From Fibrobacter sp. (lineage in GTDB: Bacteria; Fibrobacterota; Fibrobacteria; Fibrobacterales; Fibrobacteraceae), in contig JAKSIF010000014.1 in the NCBI GenBank assembly GCA_024398965.1, positions 1 to 64,000 on the forward strand: 64,000 nucleotides of DNA. The letters are read 5' to 3'. Numbering within the stretch: position 1 is the first letter of the stretch; each line of letters opens with the position of its first letter. The notes beneath the pieces are model-generated. The model was given only the letters and a program-made list of their open reading frames with translations, was not told the DNA's origin and ran no database searches. The position numbers were made by a program, and so were the translations under genes. This document shows, piece after piece, positions 9,608 to 18,014 of this stretch.

Positions 9608-10168
9608 ATGGATTTTAACGACTCAAAATTCACAACCGTAATCCACAGGAACCTGTGGGGACAATGGACGTTCGTTTTTGAAAAGTCCAAGTTGTGCAAT
9701 TTGAGTTATAGCGCCGCAGACGACACGAACAGTGTAAAGCCCAGTACGGTTCACGCTTGCGTCTACTCCGGCCCCGATGTGGAATCCAAGTTACCGCCTT
9801 CTACAGCAAGGACCTACCGAAAAGTCATTCAGCAACTGAATCTGTACCTCGCAGGCAAACTCCGGGAATTCGACATTCCCTGCAAACTGTACGGCACCGA
9901 ATTCCAAGTCAAGGTCTGGGAATCGCTACAGACCATTCCCTTCGGCGAAACTCGATCCTACAAGGAAATCGCAGAACAGATTGGCAGTCCAAAGGCTGTC
10001 CGTGCCGTAGGCAGCGCACTCCACGTCAATCCCATTCCCTTCATCTATCCTTGTCACCGCGTCATCGGCAAAGGCGGTACCCTGGTGGGTTTCGGACTCG
10101 GTCTAGATATGAAAAGACGCCTCCTGGTCATAGAAGGCGCCATTCCTCAAGAAATGAATTTGGAATAA
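9608..10168 (+). CDS. ogt: Methylated-DNA--protein-cysteine S-methyltransferase
   Basis: A suicide DNA-repair enzyme that removes O6-alkyl groups from guanine (and O4 from thymine) onto its own cysteine. The 186 residues hold a degenerate N-terminal domain and a conserved C-terminal domain: FQVKVWESLQTIPFGETRSY, the helix-turn-helix with AVRAVGSA and the active site NPIPFIYPCHRVIG (Cys149), then GGTLVGFGLGLDMKRRLL. There is no Ada regulatory domain. It stands alone between alr and a convergent gene. Confidence 0.93.
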   Translation: MDFNDSKFTTVIHRNLWGQWTFVFEKSKLCNLSYSAADDTNSVKPSTVHACVYSGPDVESKLPPSTARTYRKVIQQLNLYLAGKLREFDIPCKLYGTEFQVKVWESLQTIPFGETRSYKEIAEQIGSPKAVRAVGSALHVNPIPFIYPCHRVIGKGGTLVGFGLGLDMKRRLLVIEGAIPQEMNLE

Positions 10169-10197
10169 AAAAGGGGCCAAATAGGTCCCTCTATATT

Positions 10198-11313
10198 TTA
10201 GTCCTTGTCGTCAAAGGCCTCAGCTTCTTCAGGCTCTTCCACGATCCAGTCACGGATGTGCTTTGCAAGATCCTTCTGGCCATCCTTTTCTGCTGCATCA
10301 GCAAGTTCGCCCAGTTCATCGGCATCCATGGTAGTCAAATCGTTTTCAAAGCGATCCACATAGGCAGAGAGCTGGTCATAACGTTTCATACCGGCAAGCA
10401 GCTGCATGAATTCCATGTCGCAGGAGTTTCCACTACGGAACTTTTCATGTTCCTGCAGAAGCTGGGCAGCCTCCCCTTCACTAACAACGGAACAGAGACG
10501 TCCTAGGTTGATAATCTTCGGGAAGGTTTCGTAAAGGCGACGGGCAATCTTGATGCAGTCTGACTTGCGTCCTTCCTTGTCGGCAATGGCAGCCTGCAAG
10601 TCAAGGAAGGCTTCCTCGTCTTCGTTGCCCGGATTCTTCACGTCGTTCATCCACTGCTTTGCAAGCACCAGGTCACCGGCCATGAAGTAGGCGTTGGCAA
10701 TATCAATAATGGTTGCATTGCTCTTGTCCGGATCCTTCAAGAGAGCAGCCTTGGCGTAGTTGGTTGAATCCTTGATGGAATCAGCCATATCGCAAATAGC
10801 ATCCAGCACGTCTTCGCGGTTTTCTGCAGCAAACTGTTCTTCCTGAGAGAGAAGCTCATTCAGCAACTGCTGGGCACGTTCTGCAGGCATGATTTCATCC
10901 AGACTCAGGAACACAACGGAGCGGCCTTCGCCACCCACATGGCGCACAGCCAAATCGTGAATCAAGTCGGCAACGTAATCCTTGTCTTCGTACTGCTTGG
11001 CAATTTCAACAAAGAAGGTTCCTGCATCGTAGAACAGGCTATCCCAATATTCCTGTTCGTCTTCTTCGGCCTTGAAGGCGCAGAAATCTGCACGAAGTGT
11101 CCATACCAGAAGTTCCAGCTGGACCTTGGGATCCTTGCAATCCTCGATATCGACGAGGCCTTTGCCGATGGTTTCGTAAAGATCGTCAGGACGGTTGAGC
11201 AAACGGCTTTCTCCGCTTACAACCTGCATCAATGTTTCGCGGAGGCGATCTTCCTTACTGCGGTTGGCCTGAGCCAAAGCCGGAGACTTAAAAAACTTTT
11301 TCTTCTTTGCCAT
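10198..11313 (-). CDS. Hypothetical helical, TPR-like protein (intact parent of the broken copy at 12779-13145)
   Basis: 371 residues, not matched to a named family. A lysine-rich start (MAKKKKFFKSP) is followed by a largely helical, acidic protein with TPR-like helix pairs in the middle (FMAGDLVLAKQWMNDVKN, EAFLDLQAAIADKEGR) and an acidic end (EEPEEAEAFDDKD). No signal or membrane segment is present, so it is probably cytoplasmic. It lies 18 nt downstream of the 11332-12324 gene and may be co-transcribed. Its first 122 codons are duplicated almost perfectly at 12779-13145. Confidence 0.7.
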   Translation of the reverse strand: MAKKKKFFKSPALAQANRSKEDRLRETLMQVVSGESRLLNRPDDLYETIGKGLVDIEDCKDPKVQLELLVWTLRADFCAFKAEEDEQEYWDSLFYDAGTFFVEIAKQYEDKDYVADLIHDLAVRHVGGEGRSVVFLSLDEIMPAERAQQLLNELLSQEEQFAAENREDVLDAICDMADSIKDSTNYAKAALLKDPDKSNATIIDIANAYFMAGDLVLAKQWMNDVKNPGNEDEEAFLDLQAAIADKEGRKSDCIKIARRLYETFPKIINLGRLCSVVSEGEAAQLLQEHEKFRSGNSCDMEFMQLLAGMKRYDQLSAYVDRFENDLTTMDADELGELADAAEKDGQKDLAKHIRDWIVEEPEEAEAFDDKD

Positions 11314-11331
11314 GATTAAAAATTTAGAAAA

Positions 11332-12324
11332 CTAGAATAAAACGCGGTAAGGCAGTTCTTTCTTTTGCTTTGAGAAACGACGACCCTTCAGGTCGATGTA
11401 GTGGTCTCGAGATTTAAACACAGGCTCAGCTTTCATCCGCTTCGCAATCGCCAGCGTTGTATCCTTCGAAGTTTCTACTGAATCCACAGGCGTAACAACA
11501 GAATCCTTAGGCAGTTCAACCACTGTGGTATCGGGGATTTCGGCTGCAGAAGTATCTGGATTTTCTACAGAACTATCATCCTTCAACACAGTAAAGAAAT
11601 ACTGTTGAAGGGCCTTGCTATTTTCGTCAACGTCAGTCAAAAAAAGAGAATAGCCATTTTCTATTTTCTTAAATTCGCCTTTACGATCCTGTACGGTATC
11701 TCCCGTAGCCAAAACAACCCGTTGATTACACAAGGTAGAATCATTTTTATCGACAGCAAGAATAAACTCTGTCTGAACGAACAAATCTCCAGAACTATTT
11801 TTTGTCCATTTCCTGGTGAACAAGGTATCGTTCCTTGTAATCAATTCCTCACGATCGAAAAGAGAACTCGCAGATTCATCCGGTAAAAATTCAATGACAA
11901 GATTTTCACCGAAAAACAAGCCTCTGCTATTTACGAAACTTTTTCCATCGGTATATCGAGTATGATTAACAACCGTGGTATCGCCATTCAGCTCCTTTGA
12001 CAAAAGGATTTCAAAGCCTGTTTTCTTCAGCTCACTTTCTTTTTCTACATAAAAAGGAACAACCGAGCTCATTGCAGACGATCCATCAGAAAGAATTCTT
12101 ATTCCACTGTAAGATTCAAGGTAAGGTCCGTTCCACAAAAAATTATAGGTCGTTCCAGAAACACCATCTCGATTCACGGATTTATTACTATCGAGACGAA
12201 CGGATTCATCTAGAGAGAACAACATCTGTTCTGTAATATTCACCAATCTTACGGCATCGATGCAGTTAAAAGCACTAGCAATTCCGACGAAACCTAAGAC
12301 AGCGAGAGATAAAATTTTATTCAT
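11332..12324 (-). CDS. Secreted hypothetical protein
   Basis: About 330 residues, with a signal peptide (MNKILSLAVLGFVGIASAF) followed by a beta-rich, polar body and a Thr/Ser/Pro/Asp-rich linker near 250-300 (PDTSAAEIPDTTVVELPKD) before a basic tail. The start at 12324 is chosen because GGAGG lies 5 nt upstream; the overlapping ATG at 12327 would leave only 2 nt. No family is recognised. It is probably periplasmic or surface-exposed, given the signal peptide. Confidence 0.65.
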   Translation of the reverse strand: MNKILSLAVLGFVGIASAFNCIDAVRLVNITEQMLFSLDESVRLDSNKSVNRDGVSGTTYNFLWNGPYLESYSGIRILSDGSSAMSSVVPFYVEKESELKKTGFEILLSKELNGDTTVVNHTRYTDGKSFVNSRGLFFGENLVIEFLPDESASSLFDREELITRNDTLFTRKWTKNSSGDLFVQTEFILAVDKNDSTLCNQRVVLATGDTVQDRKGEFKKIENGYSLFLTDVDENSKALQQYFFTVLKDDSSVENPDTSAAEIPDTTVVELPKDSVVTPVDSVETSKDTTLAIAKRMKAEPVFKSRDHYIDLKGRRFSKQKKELPYRVLF

Positions 12325-12387
12325 CATAGCCTCCACCCTTAAATCTAACAACTAAGATTCCCTTAACCTAGTTATCAATCATCAAAG

Positions 12388-12777
12388 TCACTGATTTTTT
12401 CTGGCTTTACGCAGCTGAATTTGTCTAGCCTTTCGGCGATCCTTGCGACGGCGGCGGCGTATCCTGTTACGGGCGGCATTCATTTCAGATACTTGATGGA
12501 GAACGTCCATAATGCGTTCCTTGGCAAAAGCATTATTCAACTTCTTACGGGTAACGTAATCCAACAGGCAAACGCAAATCAGAAGACAACTCACAAACAC
12601 AGCCAATGCAACAGGCCAGAGAATCACAGGAAAATGAGCCGCAATCAATCCAAAAGTAGGAGGCATTATAATGGACCCCACATAAGAGTCCGCCATTTGT
12701 ATACCAATGGCTCGCCCCGAAAGATTTTCCCCAAAACGGGCCGGAGTCGCGTGAATTAAGGATGGATAAACAGGGGC
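12388..12777 (-). pseudogene. C-terminal remnant of a major-facilitator (MFS) transporter gene
   Basis: The minus-strand frame reads PVYPSLIHATPARFGENLSG, then GIQMADSYVGSIIMPPTFGL, a pattern typical of the last third of MFS sugar/fucose-type permeases, followed by two hydrophobic segments and a very basic tail (RNRIRRRRRKDRRKAR). The frame opens directly after a TGA at 12778-12780, where a copy of another gene begins. About two-thirds of the transporter is missing. An internal ATG at 12696 could produce a 102-residue fragment, but transport function must be lost. Confidence 0.75.
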
Positions 12778-12778
12778 T

Positions 12779-13145
12779 CAGCCAAATCGTGAATCAAGTC
12801 GGCAACGTAATCCTTGTCTTCGTAGTCCTTGGCAATTTCAACAAAGAAGGTTCCTGCATCGTAGAACAGGCTATCCCAATATTCCTGTTCGTCTTCTTCG
12901 GCCTTGAAGGCGCAGAAATCTGCACGAAGTGTCCATACCAGAAGTTCCAGCTGGACCTTGGGATCCTTGCAATCCTCGATATCGACGAGGCCTTTGCCGA
13001 TGGTTTCGTAAAGATCGTCAGGACGGTTGAGCAAACGGCTTTCTCCGCTTACAACCTACATCAATGTTTCGCGGAGGCGATCTTCCTTACTGCGGTTGGA
13101 CTGAGCCAAAGCCGGAGACTTAAAAAACTTTTTCTTCTTTGCCAC
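12779..13145 (-). pseudogene. Broken 366-bp duplicate of the 5' part of the gene at 10198-11313
   Basis: Aligns without gaps to 10947-11313 (constant offset 1832) with only about five differences over the first 366 bp. The start ATG has become GTG, and codon 30 has changed from CAG to TAG (stop at 13056-13058). The homology ends abruptly where the MFS remnant begins. A downstream ATG could give a 92-residue hybrid peptide with an out-of-frame tail, but I consider the copy dead. Confidence 0.85.
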
Positions 13146-13247
13146 AACCTCAAATCTAGCAAAAAAAATACGCAGCAATCACCAATCTTCAACCACAAAC
13201 TTTTTTTATTTCTCTATATTTGATGAATAAATGTAACGGGGGTTATA

Positions 13248-15812
13248 ATGAAAAAGTTTTTTTGTTTTGGAATACTTCTACAAGCACTGTTCCTGTTTGC
13301 CGGCTGCGATGACGATGGATCATCCAGTGTCTTTTCTGCTCAAGATGAAATAAGCAAGGATGACGACAAAGGCAGCAGTTCTTCAGGCAAGAGCAGTTCT
13401 TCAGGCAAGAGCAGTTCTTCTGACAAGAGCAGTTCTTCAGTCAAAAGCAGTTCTTCTGGCAAGAGCAGTTCCTCCAAGGCACTTCCCTACAAAGTGGACC
13501 CATCTACGGTAAAAACAGGAACATTTACCGACGAACGCGACGGTCGGAAGTACAAGTACGTCACCATCGGCAACCAGACCTGGATGGCGGAAAACTTGAA
13601 TTTCAAGACAGAGAACGGAAGTTCCTGCGCTGCAGGCGAAAAGGACAAGGATTGCAATACTTTTGGACGAATTTATTCCTGGGCAGGATTACTGGATTCC
13701 GAAAACAGCCTTTGTACCGCCATGGAAAAATGCGAATACCCCTTCCAGGGAGTCTGCCCCAACGGATGGCATATTCCTGACATCGTGGAATGGGACACCC
13801 TTGCAGTGGCGATGGGGGGCAAAAGCGAATCCTACGGGGAATCAAGATACTACGACAACATCGCCAGTCGCCTGCTTGCAAAGGAGAATTGCGAAAAAAA
13901 ATACTGCGGCACAGACGAATATCACTTCTCCGTCATCACTCAAAAGGATTCCCTCACAGGGACCACAGGTTTCGCCACCTCCAGAAACTTTAACTACGAA
14001 AACATCTATTACCATGCGGGCTACACCCGAGGGGTATACGTCAGCCTATCGTCATCCAAGCTCAGCGTCTACGGAATTGACCGTCGCAACGGATCATTCG
14101 CCATCCGCTGCGTCAAAAGCGAAAACATCCCCGACCTCAAGGACCCAGCCACCATCAAGTCAAACCATAAGGGCTGCGAAGATGCCGTCTGGTCACCGAA
14201 AGTGAAGCCCTGCAGCGACAAAAAGACAGATAACTGCGAGCGTGAAGATGGCGGCATCAAGATTGGAACGCAAATTTGGAAACACGGGCCCAAGGAATCT
14301 GTAGCCGTTTATAGAGCTGCCTCCTGCGAACAGGGGTGGCATGTTCCCGACTCATTGGAATGGGAAATCCTATTCGACAACATCGGCGGAAAATGCTTTG
14401 CAGGAATGATGATGAAATCCGCCAGTGGATGGAACGAAGGAAACGGCCTAAACGCCTACGGATTCGACCTTAAGCCAACCGGATACTATGGCGTATGGGT
14501 GGATACAGAAAAGAGAAGTGCAAGCATCGACTATAGGGAACTGACCGAGCCCAAGACCTTTGCCGGTTACTTTGTCCGCAAAGGCGAAAGCAATGATTAC
14601 AGAAACATCTTTGGATTCGGCCCAACCTCCAGCGTTTCCTATAAATCTATTTACCACGAAACAGGAAACCTGCTATGCGTCAAGGGCTATGTCCAGGAAT
14701 TCCGCGACACAGCTCTGACCGGGAATCCCTACCTGAATCCCGATTTTAAGTATGGCGAATACACAGATCCACGAGACAATCAAGTCTACAAGACAACAGT
14801 CATTTTGAATCAAAAGTGGATGGCCGAGAACTTAAACTACGAAACGGAAAACAGCCAGTCCGACCATGCCCGATTCCATGGGCTATTCTACAACTTTGAA
14901 GAAGCCCGAACCGCATGTCCCGCAGGATGGCACCTTCCTAGCAAGACAGACTTCGACACACTGCTGTACCTAGCCGCCCCCAATAACCACTCCTACACGC
15001 TGGTTTCAAAAAGAGACCGCAATGCCAACGATTCTCTGGGCTTTTCCATGGCCTTCGTGGAAAACAACACGTCGACTGGCAATAGCTACGCGGAGTTCTG
15101 GTCTTCCGATGCAGCATCCGATACAACATCCTACGCGCTGTATTCCTATCATTATGGCGTCAGCGACACCATCCGTTTCCTACAACCCAGACAATCCCGG
15201 TATCTCTCGGTTCGCTGCCTCAACGACACTTCCGTCGCCTATGGCTACAGCGGCGACTACGGGACTCTTACCGACGAACGAGACGGGAATACCTACAAAA
15301 CCCTAGAAATCAACGGAACCACATGGATGGCTGAAAACCTTAGGTTCAATTCCAAGACTAGCACATGCTCTTCACTCAGGGACGCTTGCAGAACAATAGG
15401 CAGGCACTATCCCGCCCCATTCGTTCCTGACAGCTCAGAGACCTTGTGTCCTGAAAACTGGCACGTTTCCACGACAGCAGATTGGGATAGTCTGCTCGCC
15501 TTTGTTCAAAAGAATGGCAAGGACCTGATGAGCATTTTTGGATGGCACGCCCGAGCCCATGGAACAGACAAGTACGGTTTTAACGTACTTCCGAACACCT
15601 GTTTAGAAAAGAAATACGGATACCTCGATATTTATGAAAGTAACGGAGTGGCCTGCCTAGGAGCCGTCGATGCAACCAACAATGCAAGCAGATACTACCT
15701 TACCGTCACCTCCAGGGACGGAATGAAACGTAACTTCAACTTTCAGCGTATAGATGAAGATATCGAAAAAAAATACTTCCGCTACGGAATCCGCTGCGTC
15801 AAGGATGACTAA
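13248..15812 (+). CDS. FISUC-type (Fibrobacter major paralogous domain) lipoprotein
   Basis: An 854-residue exported lipoprotein. The signal peptide ends in the lipobox FAGC (Cys about residue 20), followed by a Ser-rich linker (SSSSGK/SSSSDK/SSSSVK repeats, about 43-78). Then come four copies of the Fibrobacter succinogenes major paralogous domain. The hallmark motif, (F/Y/L)TD(E/P)RD followed by TWMAENL(N/R), appears near residues 90, 500 and 680. The second copy (about 300-480) is degenerate, keeping only IGTQIW and CEQGWHVPDSLEW. Paired cysteines and GWHxP(S/D) motifs recur. The family is abundant in Fibrobacter; its function is unknown, perhaps polysaccharide binding. GGGGG upstream of the ATG may be the ribosome site. 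Confidence 0.88.
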   Translation: MKKFFCFGILLQALFLFAGCDDDGSSSVFSAQDEISKDDDKGSSSSGKSSSSGKSSSSDKSSSSVKSSSSGKSSSSKALPYKVDPSTVKTGTFTDERDGRKYKYVTIGNQTWMAENLNFKTENGSSCAAGEKDKDCNTFGRIYSWAGLLDSENSLCTAMEKCEYPFQGVCPNGWHIPDIVEWDTLAVAMGGKSESYGESRYYDNIASRLLAKENCEKKYCGTDEYHFSVITQKDSLTGTTGFATSRNFNYENIYYHAGYTRGVYVSLSSSKLSVYGIDRRNGSFAIRCVKSENIPDLKDPATIKSNHKGCEDAVWSPKVKPCSDKKTDNCEREDGGIKIGTQIWKHGPKESVAVYRAASCEQGWHVPDSLEWEILFDNIGGKCFAGMMMKSASGWNEGNGLNAYGFDLKPTGYYGVWVDTEKRSASIDYRELTEPKTFAGYFVRKGESNDYRNIFGFGPTSSVSYKSIYHETGNLLCVKGYVQEFRDTALTGNPYLNPDFKYGEYTDPRDNQVYKTTVILNQKWMAENLNYETENSQSDHARFHGLFYNFEEARTACPAGWHLPSKTDFDTLLYLAAPNNHSYTLVSKRDRNANDSLGFSMAFVENNTSTGNSYAEFWSSDAASDTTSYALYSYHYGVSDTIRFLQPRQSRYLSVRCLNDTSVAYGYSGDYGTLTDERDGNTYKTLEINGTTWMAENLRFNSKTSTCSSLRDACRTIGRHYPAPFVPDSSETLCPENWHVSTTADWDSLLAFVQKNGKDLMSIFGWHARAHGTDKYGFNVLPNTCLEKKYGYLDIYESNGVACLGAVDATNNASRYYLTVTSRDGMKRNFNFQRIDEDIEKKYFRYGIRCVKDD
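13374..13478 (+). repeat. 18-bp tandem repeat coding the Ser-rich linker
   Basis: Five full units and one partial unit of AGCAGTTCTTCAGGCAAG-like sequence encode SSSSGK-type hexapeptides. The units are nearly identical at DNA level, so linker length may vary by slippage without frameshift. Confidence 0.85.
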
Positions 15813-15819
15813 GTTTTAA

Positions 15820-16839
15820 TCATTTCTTTTCGCGGATACGCTTGTAAAGGCTTTCCGCCTTTTCTGTTTCACCTGCATTGGTAAACACATGGCCTACGTT
15901 CTCGGCACCGATGCGGCCCTGGGACGAGCCTGCAAGCCAAGCCTTCATATAGCATTCAAAGGCTTCGTCGTAGCGTTTCTGGTTAAAGTAGATCTGTCCC
16001 AAGTCCAGATTCAGGTCGCCCTTGCCCTTGTTATGGCGAAGGCCTTCTTCCAGCGTAAATATGGCCATCCAGGGGGATTCATTCTTCACGTACATCTGGG
16101 CTAGATAACGGCGGGCAGAAACATTCTCCGGATCCATCAGCAGGCCGTTTTCCATCTCGTTCAGTGACTGTCTGGTGGAATCCATACTGCGATAGTAATA
16201 CGCCAGCGTAAAGTGAACATCGGCGCCGGCAGTGGCTGTCATCTGCAATGCATTCTGTAAGGTCTTTATGGCGTACTCATAGTCGCCAAGCTTTTCATAG
16301 ACTTCGGCAAGTCCATACCAGGCATCCATGCGGTCCGGGTTCAGCTGCAGGGCACGTTCAAAGTTCTTCTGGGCCAAAGTCCAGTCACGACCCTTCATAT
16401 AGCATTCAGCCAGGGCAAAATGGACATGGTCCGATTCCACACCCAATTCTACGGCACGGTTGTAGGCAGCAATGGCCTCCCCTGCATCCCCTGCCAAATA
16501 GTAGATGTCGCCCATGAGCATCCAGGCCTTTTCAAAATTCGGGAGCAGTTCCACAGTACGGCGGTAAGCTACCAAGGCCACCTGCTTACGGTCCAGCTGG
16601 ACTAGGGCGTTTCCCAGGTTAAACCAGGCGAAAGGCTCGTAACGGCCTTCATCGATGGCAGCACGATAAAGAGGCACAGCCTCCTTGTACTTACCCTGGT
16701 CATAAAGTTCATTGGCCTTGAAGAAGTAATCTTCAGCCGCAAAAGAAGAAACAGCAAGGAGCAGCAGCCCCAACATCGCTACGGCTAGATTCTTCGCCTT
16801 CGGCTCAGAATGACGCAGGATTGGGTCGGAATGACACAT
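15820..16839 (-). CDS. TPR protein ending the TonB2-type operon
   Basis: A periplasmic tetratricopeptide-repeat protein: about eight TPR units (for example ANELYDQGKYKEAVPLYRAA, AWFNLGNALVQLDRK, AWYGLAEVYEKLGDYEYAI) cover most of the mature chain after a hydrophobic export segment (LAVAMLGLLLLAVSSFA). TPR genes end the equivalent Vibrio TonB2 operons. The start is uncertain. The ATG at 16839 follows the tonB stop by 4 nt and gives a basic N-region, but that N-region (CHSDPILRHSEPK) is encoded by a short interspersed repeat. The ATG at 16776 would give a signal lacking positive charge. Probably co-transcribed with tonB. Confidence 0.8.
   Translation of the reverse strand: MCHSDPILRHSEPKAKNLAVAMLGLLLLAVSSFAAEDYFFKANELYDQGKYKEAVPLYRAAIDEGRYEPFAWFNLGNALVQLDRKQVALVAYRRTVELLPNFEKAWMLMGDIYYLAGDAGEAIAAYNRAVELGVESDHVHFALAECYMKGRDWTLAQKNFERALQLNPDRMDAWYGLAEVYEKLGDYEYAIKTLQNALQMTATAGADVHFTLAYYYRSMDSTRQSLNEMENGLLMDPENVSARRYLAQMYVKNESPWMAIFTLEEGLRHNKGKGDLNLDLGQIYFNQKRYDEAFECYMKAWLAGSSQGRIGAENVGHVFTNAGETEKAESLYKRIREKK
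16797..16838. repeat. Interspersed GCTCAGAATGAC repeat forming the N-terminus of the TPR protein
   Basis: Two degenerate units (GGCTCAGAATGAC, GGTCGGAATGAC) of the same family as those at 18 kb and 49.9 kb. Read on the minus strand they give HSDP and HSEPK. Confidence 0.7.
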
Positions 16840-16843
16840 GCAA

Positions 16844-17500
16844 CTACTTAACAAAGCGGAACTCCTTTGTAGCCTTCTGGGCCACCGGATATCCGCCGAG
16901 CTGGGCGGGACTGAACTTCCACTGGCGTACGGCATTCAATGCTTCGGTTTCAAAGCCATAGCCCGGAGGATCCAAGGTCAAGACCTGAGTCTGGGCCACA
17001 TCGCCATAAACGTCAATTACAATCAAGACCTTCACATAGCCGGAAACACCCAGACGCTTAGCGCGTTCAGGGAACTTGGGCTGAATTTCACGAAGAACGG
17101 AAGCCTGTTCATCCACTTCGCCAGCTTCGTACACCACGTTTTCCATACCGCCCGTTCCAACGGCAACTCCGTCACCGGCAGCACCACGAGCAAGGGACAA
17201 ATCCATCTGGAAATTCTGGGAACGCCCTACACCCATGTTGGAAGAAATCTTGAAGGGATTGGGATTAACAATCGTACGGATAACCTTCTGCTTGACCTCG
17301 GGCTTTTTCTCGCTAACAAGAACTTCTACTTCGGTAACCGCTTCCAGCTCCTTCTCGGTCTTAACACCCTTATCAAACAGCAGGGCATTGATAACGGGGA
17401 CTGCCAAGAAGAAAATCGCGCTCACCACAAAGGAAAGCACCAGCGCTATGGGATAGCGTAGATACTTAGCGACAAGATCTGTGGGAGAGAAGGTGGACAT
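16844..17500 (-). CDS. tonB: TonB energy-transducer protein
   Basis: A 218-residue inner-membrane protein. A short cytoplasmic N-terminus is followed by a membrane helix (about 18-42, IALVLSFVVSAIFFLAVPVI), a short linker and a TonB C-terminal domain (about 125-218) with QPKFPERAKRLGVSGYVKVL, VQVLTLDPPGYGFE-like sequence and ALNAVRQWKFSPA. It transmits ExbB/ExbD proton-motive energy to outer-membrane transporters. The linker is much shorter than in E. coli TonB and lacks the Pro-Glu/Pro-Lys stretch, as in Vibrio TonB2. The ATG is preceded directly by five copies of a heptamer repeat, with no Shine-Dalgarno sequence. Confidence 0.85.
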   Translation of the reverse strand: MSTFSPTDLVAKYLRYPIALVLSFVVSAIFFLAVPVINALLFDKGVKTEKELEAVTEVEVLVSEKKPEVKQKVIRTIVNPNPFKISSNMGVGRSQNFQMDLSLARGAAGDGVAVGTGGMENVVYEAGEVDEQASVLREIQPKFPERAKRLGVSGYVKVLIVIDVYGDVAQTQVLTLDPPGYGFETEALNAVRQWKFSPAQLGGYPVAQKATKEFRFVK

Positions 17501-17535
17501 AGTTATGAGTTATGAGTTATGAGTTATGAGTTATG
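17501..17535. repeat. Heptamer microsatellite directly upstream of tonB
   Basis: Five perfect copies of AGTTATG (plus strand) touch the tonB start codon. They fill the space where a ribosome-binding site would normally lie. Confidence 0.9.
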
Positions 17536-17609
17536 AGTGAAGAATGAAAGATGAAGAATGATTTAATTTTTCATATTTCATTTTGCATTTTTCATTTTCT
17601 CGTTAGGCT

Positions 17610-18014
17610 TTATTCCTCTTTGTTTGCGGAAATGGAAACTTTACGAACCTTGGCCAAGTTACATTCATCAAGAATATCGACCACAACCCCGTTGGGTGCA
17701 TCGCGGTCGCTAACAATAATCACAGGGCGATCCGGAGCTTCGGCCATCATCTGACGCAGCACCGTATTGAGTGTCGTCAGGTTCACCTGGGTTTCGTTAA
17801 TATGGATCGTTCCCTGACGGGTTACACCAATCAAGATACTTTCCTTGGCAAGATCCTTGGCTGAACTAGCCTTGGGCTTTGTCACATCCACACCAGTCTC
17901 ACGGGTAAACGTAGAGGTTACTATAAAGAAAATCAAAAGGATGAACACCATGTCCAGCATCGGGGACACATCGATGCCACCAGCTTCACGGGTTCGTTTA
18001 CGGATAAAACTCAT
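17610..18014 (-). CDS. exbD: ExbD/TolR biopolymer transport protein
   Basis: 134 residues with one N-terminal membrane helix containing the proton-relay Asp (GGIDVSPMLDMVFILLIFFIV) and a periplasmic ExbD domain with SILIGVTRQGTIHINE and RPVIIVSDRDAPNG. Part of the ExbB-ExbD proton-driven motor of the TonB system. Its ATG overlaps the exbB stop (ATGA), indicating translational coupling. About 110 bp separate it from tonB. Confidence 0.92.
   Translation of the reverse strand: MSFIRKRTREAGGIDVSPMLDMVFILLIFFIVTSTFTRETGVDVTKPKASSAKDLAKESILIGVTRQGTIHINETQVNLTTLNTVLRQMMAEAPDRPVIIVSDRDAPNGVVVDILDECNLAKVRKVSISANKEE

Noticed and set aside
12756-13034. 92-codon ORF encoded by the duplicated block
   Set aside because: It begins internally after the copy's stop codon and ends in out-of-frame MFS sequence, so I treat it as part of a pseudogene.
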